This document shows, one piece after another, positions 57,165 through 64,000 of a stretch of DNA of 64,000 bases. The notes under the pieces were generated by a model. It saw only the letters and a program-made list of their open reading frames with translations, did no database searches and was not told where the DNA came from. Each line of letters starts with the position of its first letter. Within the stretch, counting starts at the first letter, position 1. The translations under genes and the position numbers were made by a program. This stretch comes from Clarkia xantiana subsp. parviflora (lineage: Eukaryota > Streptophyta > Magnoliopsida > Myrtales > Onagraceae). The stretch lies in NCBI GenBank assembly GCA_036873135.1, contig JAPTYO010000003.1, forward strand, positions 29,578,763 through 29,642,762. Reading direction: 5' to 3'.

Positions 57165-57958
57165 CTAGGTGTTGACCCCGCGCTACGCGCGGAGCGCGAC
57201 GTGTTAAACTATAAACAATAAAATGTATGAAAAAAATTGAAATTTCTAAGCTCTCTAGTCTCACGCACGGCGTGGGGTTGTTTGTTAAAAAAAAATTGAC
57301 AAAAAGAAAATAACTATTTATGTTTGAACTTTATGTAGACACATTTTTTTTTTGTATAAATAGACAATTTACTTATTAGTAGTGATAAAAAAAATAAAAA
57401 AAAATTTAAAGATCAGGTTGTATATCTATTTGTTTGAATTGGATGAAATAATCATTTGTATGAAATGTTCCTTTTTAATTTATATATTTTTATTACAATA
57501 TTTTTCTACATCATGAGTTTGCTCTGTGTCTTTATATAATTTTACACGTTCAAAACAACTAAATTAAAGATGTGCTTTAAATATTTCTTAGACATTAAAT
57601 ATTGAAGATGTAACCGACGATCTGAAATAAAGATCGAAGATGCATAGATTAGAGAGATGGAGCGGCACAAAAGAGAGATGAGGATGAGAGCTTTAATTAT
57701 TTTTTTTTGTTTTTGTATAAATTGAAAAATTAATGATGTGTTCTGTATAGATTTTAGAGGGTTTTTTTTTTACTAAACCGAGGATGAAAGTATTGAACCG
57801 GAAAACGGTTTTGATAAAATTCAGTTTTGATAAAATGTTATGGCAATATCTTATTGGCCACTTATGATTAGGTGTCAACATCAGAAAACCCTTCCATGTT
57901 GATGTGTCATTACCAAAAAGTCTCTTCCTCTCTCCTCTTTCATTATATATTATATAGA
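57165..57958 (-). mobile_element. Non-autonomous Helitron
   Basis: On the minus strand the element starts TCTATATAATATATAATG (57958) and ends CTAG (57165-57168). About 11 nt before that end is a hairpin CCGCGC-GTA-GCGCGG. It lies between A and T on that strand with no target duplication. A TC start, 3' hairpin, CTRR end and A/T insertion are Helitron hallmarks. At 794 bp it has no Rep/helicase gene and would depend on an autonomous partner. Confidence 0.75.
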
Positions 57959-58754
57959 TTATTATTATTATGAAGAGGTTTAATTAAACAATTTAATAAT
58001 CAATTATGTTTTGAGCAATTATTAGATATATTAATAATTTATAATATTAATAGAAATAATAACAGAGTTATACGAATATGATATCACAATTAATGGTGCG
58101 TGTGCATGTATCTAGACGACGTATCATTCATCTTATCCCTTTTGACTATCGTTTTCTGTAGTTAATTAACTATTATTTTCCTTCGTTTGATCATTTGGTT
58201 AACGTTACAGAGCCATGAGTCTATATGTTGGTTAGATCTGTTTGGTAATTATGTTTTACTTTCTGCTTTTTACCTTTTGGGAGTTCACACTTTAAACTTG
58301 ATTGACTAGATATTTATTTTGTTCAATTAATTCTTTATTGACACGGAACTTAAGTCAAAAAAAATTTATGTAACCTCATTTGAAAACTCAATTTATTATA
58401 AAACAAATATATGTCTCATTATTGGTGAATTATTTATAATTGTTAAACAACAAATATACGATATTATATGAAATCAGAAAGTTATGAATGTATGTTTTCA
58501 TATTAAAAAGGATTTGTGAAATGAAAATCGTAAATATGATATTGTTAGCCGTCATTTACATTTAGATTATTGATTAATGAAAAAAATTGAGGTTTTCTTT
58601 AACCTGCGTGAATTCTTCGATATTCTTCTGAATCAACGAATTTTTACGCCTCTATCCAACAAATTCCCCTAAAATTAACAAGTGTTTGATCCTTCCAACT
58701 AATCAGGTCTTCATTCACCACTCCTCTCATGACTTACAAATCACATTTGGTCAT
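57959..58754. other. Intergenic DNA, no gene seen
   Basis: AT-rich spacer between the Helitron and a large fold-back element. Nothing recognisable. Confidence 0.5.
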
Positions 58755-58763
58755 AAATACATG

Positions 58764-59601
58764 GGGTTAAAGGTACTTTTCATACCACATGTTTGGCCGA
58801 ATGTGGCTTTTAGTACTGAATGTTTGGTTTTGTATACTTTTGGTACCAAATGTTTGAAAAAATGTGGTTTTTGGTACATCCGTTAGTTGATCGTTAGTTT
58901 TTTCCGTTAAATGACATGTGCAAGTCACGTGACCGACCCTAAACTTTTGATTTTATTCAATTTAGTCCCTCAAATATATTCATAAGTTTTAATATGTTTA
59001 ATTTAGTCTCAAAATTTCAAAATCAATTCCAATTTAACCATTGAACCCAATTGACCTAGCCGGAACTAGCCTAGGGCTAGGTCCGACCCTGGTTCGGGGT
59101 CGCTGGACCCAGCCAAACCTGACCCAAGGTCGGACCTAGCCCTAGGCTAGGTCTGGCTAAGTCAATTGGGACCTAGCCCAATTTGGGTCGAATTTGGGCT
59201 AGGTCCCAATTGACCTAGCCGGACCTAGCCTAGGGCTAGGTCCGACCCTGGGTCAGGGTCGGCTGGGCTCGGCGACCCCAACACAGGTTCGGATCTAGCC
59301 CTAGGCTAGGTCCGGCTAGGTCAATTGGGTTCGATGATTCAATTGGAATTGATTTTAAAGTTTTGGGACTAAATTAAACAAATTAAAAGTTATGAATATA
59401 TTTGTGGGACTAAATTGAACAAAATCGAAAGTTTAGGATCGCTCACGTGATTTGCACATGTCACTTAACGGAAAAAACTAACGGATGTACCAAGAGCCAC
59501 ATTTTTTCAAACGTTTGGTACCAAAAGTATACAAAACCAAACATTCGGCACTAAAAGCCACATTCTGCCAAACATGTGGTATGAAAAGTAACTTTAACCC
59601 A
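58764..59601. mobile_element. Large nested-palindrome MULE-like element, GGGTTAA family
   Basis: 838 bp flanked by an exact 9-bp duplication AAATACATG (58755-58763 and 59602-59610). The ends are GGGTTAAAGGTAC and GTAACTTTAACCCA. Outer arms of about 280 bp share GACATGTGCAAGTCACGTGA-type sequence with the element at 23190. The GC-rich core (about 59045-59335) is itself a set of inverted copies of CCTAGCCTAGGGCTAGGTCC. No ORF. A 9-bp duplication supports Mutator-type transposition. Confidence 0.85.
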
Positions 59602-59610
59602 AAATACATG

Positions 59611-60210
59611 TAATGTTAATCCCAACCAAATCTAAACTTACTGGTTCAATCATACTCACTTAATGACTCCATTTGTGGCTATTAATCCCACTCTAAAAAT
59701 ACTCTTTCATACAGTTACATTCATTCTACAATTCAGTTCAGTTAGTTTCTGACATAAGCTTCAAATAAGAATCACTGGGAGGGACCAATCCCGATTCATT
59801 CCTTTGTACAGGTATTAAGCGCGGGTGGTTAATTTGGAGTCCTCTATAGAACCGCAGGTCCAACACATTAGTGTTTATAAAACATTTAACAACAATACAA
59901 AATTTGGAGTCCTCTACAAGCGAATTACATACGTACAACGGTACAAATTAAGGTGTAACTGATACGACTTCCATAAGGAGCCGCCAGGGGTTAGTTATCT
60001 AATTAAACCATTATTATAATCTCAATACTTAATTGAATAATCATCAGTAGGGTTTGAAAACGACCTCGTTATAATTAATTGGTCGCTTCCCATGCAACTA
60101 TATTAAACAAGAAGCGCGACAGCTCCTAAGGAATGTCCCAAACACCAATCACTTCCCTTTCAAACATCAAATATTAAGTATTTGCTTTTATAAAGTTAAC
60201 AATAATTAGT
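59611..60210 (+). promoter_or_regulatory. MYB upstream region
   Basis: 600 bp between the fold-back element and the MYB start codon, presumably promoter and leader. AATTTGGAGTCCTCTA occurs twice (near 59831 and 59899). No definite TATA box is assigned. Confidence 0.4.
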
Positions 60211-61971
60211 ATGGGTGGAAGACGACCAAGCTCTAGCGACGCTGTCGAGAAACCTGTCAGGAAAGGGCCGTGGTCGACTTTAGAAGACGAAAAGTTGAGC
60301 GATTACGTCACGAGACACGGCCACGGGAATTGGAAAGCCCTGCCGGGTCTCGCGGGGCTTAATAGGTGCGGAAAGAGTTGCAGACTCAGATGGATGAATT
60401 ATCTGAGACCGGAGATTAAGCGTGGGAAGTTCTCAAATGAGGAAGAATCACTTATTGTTCACCTTCACTCCCAAGTTGGGAATAGGTAGGTAATTTCTCA
60501 TAAATAAATATTATATTAAAGATTTTTTTTTTTGGTCAAAATTATATTAAAGATATGATAAGTATTAATTAGTAGTTTTATGATTTTTTTTTATAAAATA
60601 CTTGAACGATAAAATTTAAATTATAAAAATAAAGCACACGTACAAATTTATGATAAATAAGGACTAGTGGGGCAATTGCTCTTTCATTAATTTGTTTTCA
60701 GGGTTAAGAACTTAATCACAAACTTAAGTTTGCATCATGTTGTTTTTAGGTGTCTTATGTTTAAATTGTTGCTAATAAGTGCTCCAAGTTTCGTTTTCGT
60801 TGCTAATAGATGTCCCAAGTTTCGTTTTGTTGTTTTTGGTTTTCCGTCATTTTTTAATGTTAAATTTACCGGATTTGTGTATGATTTTTCTTCAATTCAT
60901 GTATATTTATGCCAATTAAGTTATATTGAACCTTAACATTTTGTATAAATTCTTCAATTACATTGTATATACACACTATAAGTTAAATGGAAGAAGAAGT
61001 GCCATCATTTGTTATTTTCTCTTTTTTAAATGCTCATGTTAAATTTTATGTAGCCATTTGATCAAAATCCGTCAAAATTTAACGGACGGACAAAAAAATC
61101 AAATAGGAACAAAAATGAAGACACTTAAAAATAACATTATACTATGAGACCGTACCATTGTTTATAGTCCTTTTATACCAACATAAGCATTTGTATTTTA
61201 GTCCTTTTAAGCTTTATTTGATACGATATTTTATATTTTGCTTCTAGAAGGGCTAAGAGTGTACATATGATGAGCATACAAATAAGAAAGACACATATAT
61301 CTAACAGACTAACACCAAAGTTTGAAATAAGTTGTATATGATTTCATATACTAGCTAGGTTAACTTCTCAAACCCAATAATAAACACTGAGAATTTGGTT
61401 GAATAATTAAGTAGGTTAGGGTTTAGGGTTTAACCAAATTTAGGGTTTATGGTTCAGGTGGTCGACTATCGCGGCAAATCTTCCGGGAAGAACCGACAAC
61501 GAGATCAAGAACTTCTGGAACACGCGACTAAAGAAGAAGCTACTCCGAACCGGGATCGACCCCGAAACCCACATGCCTCTTCCACTAGTAGATCCCCATG
61601 AACATCTCCTTGCTCAGTTACTGATCACTACACCAACTAATTATAACTGGGAATTTGTAGCCACTGAATTAGCTAAGCTTCAAATGCTCAACACTTTAAT
61701 GGAAACTATAAGAACCTTAACCTCAACTCCATTTCTAGCAGCCCTAGACAGTAGCCTCCGTCTCGGACCTAATTATCCGTCCGTAGCTCCGGCAGCTGTG
61801 GATTTACCGGAATACCCTCCCGGAGCAAACCCTACCAACAGTAGTGCCTACCGGAATAATACCCTCCCGGAGAGTTCGCCGGAATCTTCACCGGACATTA
61901 ATAGCATGTTTGAGGATCTGGACAAGCTCATGGAAGAGGATATGACCTTCTTGAAGGAGATCTTTGATTGA
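60211..61971 (+). CDS. R2R3-MYB transcription factor
   Basis: Exons 60211-60485 and 61458-61971 join in frame (AG|G, Arg of GNRW) to 262 residues. R2 (about 17-67) has [20 protein letters not shown] and [16 protein letters not shown], with all three Trp. R3 (about 70-118) starts [10 protein letters not shown], with Phe for the first Trp as is normal. It continues [19 protein letters not shown] and [10 protein letters not shown]. The C-terminus is Pro/Ser-rich and ends in an acidic segment ([20 protein letters not shown]) that may activate transcription. The usual first intron, inside R2, is absent, while the R3 intron is kept (972 bp, nothing recognisable inside). I do not assign a subgroup. 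It acts in the nucleus. Confidence 0.93.
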
Positions 61972-62225
61972 TATATTAATATATCAACTGGTGCTATTAA
62001 GTAATAATAATACATACAGTTGTATGTTAAGAGTTATATGTCTTAGTTTCCATTTTAGGAAAAGTCATAAAATTTTTATGTGTTATGTCATTCAGTTGGA
62101 TCGATGTACCAGACAGTATGTAGATTTGTTTTGTTATTTAATTCTTTTTCGTAATGGTTTTATATATATATGTAAAAGAATAATGCGATTAAAATTCATT
62201 GGTAACTGAACAGTGAGTAAAGAAA

Positions 62226-62745
62226 GGGAAAAGTATGTAAAACATGCAACATGTTTGAAAAAAATGGTTTTATGGACCAATATGTTTTAAAACGTACAAT
62301 ATGTTTGAAAAAGATGGTTTTATGGACAATTTTTTTTTTTAAATGTACAACAAGCTTACAAAAGATGGTAAAATGACTATCGTCCATTTGTTGTCACTAG
62401 TCTCATTAAGTGGACACGTGCGGATCACGTTTTTTTAAAAATAATAATAATAATTAATATTATTATTATCTACATCCACCCATTAATAATCATTGCTATG
62501 TATAAATTAATTTCTTGTTTTAATTTTTTTTCTTCTAAAAACGTGTTTCGCACGTGTCCACTTAATGAGACTATTGATAACAAGTGCACGATATGTCATT
62601 TTAACATATTTTGCAAGCTTGTTGTACATTTTAATACATATTGGTTCATAAAACCATATTTTCCAAACATGTTGTACATTTTAAAACATATTGGTCCATA
62701 AAACCATCTTTTTCAAACATGTTGCATGTTTTACATACTTTCCCC
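62226..62745. mobile_element. Fold-back MULE-like element
   Basis: 520 bp between exact 9-bp duplications GTAAAGAAA (62217-62225 and 62746-62754). Ends GGGAAAAGTATGTAAAAC and GTTTTACATACTTTCCCC open arms of about 200 bp. Each arm contains two tandem sub-repeats with ATGGTTTTATGGACCAATAT. A short AT-rich spacer lies between arms. No coding capacity. Confidence 0.85.
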
Positions 62746-62754
62746 GTAAAGAAA

Positions 62755-63577
62755 TATTGAAAATATAATAAATCGGTTGGTATTGAATGGAGGGAATATC
62801 AATATGTTTGATATTGTAAGAAATAAGAAATATAGAATGAGAAATGAAATAGTTATTATTTGGATAGTTAAAAATGTGTATTCCTTATAATATGGATGAG
62901 ACTGAGACTCTTATTATAAATTGGTTGGTATTGAAAGAAATTGGTGACTTGGGCTTTAGTGCTTGGTATTATCATTTGGGCCGCTCTGTCGTAGGCCCAA
63001 AATAACATACTATGGATTCGGTCCGGTCTTTCTGGCCCGATCACTGCTCGGTTCCTTTAACTTCTTTTTTTTTCTTTTATTAAAAAAAAAAAATGAATGG
63101 GTTAGTAGTGGCGACTCTAGATCCATCCCGTTACGTAATGTTCAAGTTTTCCTGTTTACGGTAAGAGTTTTTTTTTTCCGACCAGACTTAGTAAGCAACC
63201 AACGCACGCACTGACCTCGTCAACGTTGCCCACCAGCAGCCTAGTATAGTCAAGATGCCGGTCCATGCCCAGTTCTACTCGCCTCCTCATGTGTCTGACG
63301 CGGTGTGTGAACCAAGTGGGACCTGATATTTTTTAAACAAGTCACCGCGACGTAATATAGGCAGTAATACTTACCTCTAGACAGAACCTGATATTTTTTA
63401 AACAGGTCACTGTGAGATGATACTGCTTGGTCCCTTTAAGATTTTTCAACGTATGTGTAATAGTTCATTAAAATTTTAATAATTTAAACCCGGTAAGAAT
63501 TTAGGAATATAAATATATTTATGGAAACAATACTGCCCTCCTAATTTTTTTTTTAATATACTCAGCTGGAATATATT
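62755..63577. other. Intergenic DNA with a short direct repeat
   Basis: No gene seen. ACCTGATATTTTTTAAACA occurs at about 63319 and 63386 with similar following bases, a roughly 67-bp duplication. Confidence 0.5.
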
Positions 63578-63943
63578 GAGTTTTTGACTAATATATGCCT
63601 GTATGAACAACCAAATACAAATATAGACTATTTGAACAATTAATTACAAAAACAGGTCAAACCGAGATGTGACATATCGGTTAGGGTTTTTAAATCCAAA
63701 CCGAGATGTCACATCTCGGTTTTGAAAAAAAAATAAAAGGAAAATCTGGTTTTCTCCCTTGGCCAAAATCTGGTTTTTTTTTTTTTTTTTTTAAACCCGA
63801 AACCGAGATGTCACATCTCGGTTTTGATTTAAAAACCCTAACCGATATGTCACATCTCGGTTTGACCTATTTTTGCAATTAATTGTTCAAATAGTCTATA
63901 TTTGTATTTGGTTGTTCATATAGGCATATATTAGTCAAAACTC
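63578..63943. mobile_element. Fold-back element with internal palindromes
   Basis: 366 bp forming arms of about 145 bp, GAGTTTTTGACTAATATATG on the left and CATATATTAGTCAAAACTC on the right. Each arm contains two copies of CCGAGATGTCACATCTCGG, itself a near-perfect palindrome. Target duplication is unclear because flanks are AT repeats. No coding sequence. Confidence 0.7.
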
Positions 63944-64000
63944 TATATATTTACTATCTATCAATTGCAGAACCTAAGAGAGTTATAAATCTCTCAGGTT

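Overview
This window reads as nuclear DNA of a flowering plant, most likely a eudicot. Four host genes have plant families and plant-style GT-AG introns: an RWD/RING-IBR-RING ubiquitin ligase (3' part), a class II trehalose-phosphate synthase closest in my reading to Arabidopsis TPS5, an ABCB2/10-like full-size ABC transporter, and an R2R3-MYB factor. They are spread over AT-rich intergenic DNA that is mostly transposable elements. No bacterial, organellar or viral genome is present.

Layout. 1-3421: RBR ligase with a TRIM retroelement in its last intron. 3.4-11.1 kb: gene-free, with two hAT-type MITEs, a PIF/Harbinger-type MITE, a Pack-MULE-like element, a long inverted-repeat region and an alternating satellite. 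11.5-15.5 kb: TPS gene with a long leader rich in upstream AUGs and another TRIM-family insertion in intron 3. 16.0-22.7 kb: an intact full-length LINE on the minus strand with a 15-bp target duplication. 23.2-24.5 kb: a fold-back element, a MITE and a SINE. 26.7-33.2 kb: a Copia element with near-identical LTRs but ruined coding sequence. 34.5-41.8 kb: the ABCB gene in 11 exons. 43.5-54.5 kb: an 11-kb, very young Ty3/Gypsy (Tat-like) LTR element on the minus strand. 57.2-58.0 kb: a non-autonomous Helitron. 58.8-59.6 kb: a large nested palindrome element. 60.2-62.0 kb: the MYB gene. 62.2-64.0 kb: two further fold-back elements.

The most unusual object is the 11-kb element. It has matching LTRs, a 5-bp target duplication, a primer-binding site and a polypurine tract. 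It carries an intact Gag-protease polyprotein but I see no reverse transcriptase, RNase H or integrase. After the protease the polyprotein continues into a second, half-length Gag-like module with its own zinc-binding CHHC motif. On the opposite strand it carries an intact five-exon, 681-residue ORF of the kind found antisense in Tat-lineage elements. Two minisatellites flank these genes, and its two LTRs differ by 140 bp in a CCGGA-rich tandem array while otherwise reading the same.

The host genes show no sign of working as one pathway. Their linkage looks like ordinary plant gene order with transposon-filled spacers. All exon structures were built by hand from reading frame, splice consensus and remembered family sequence; no search was run.
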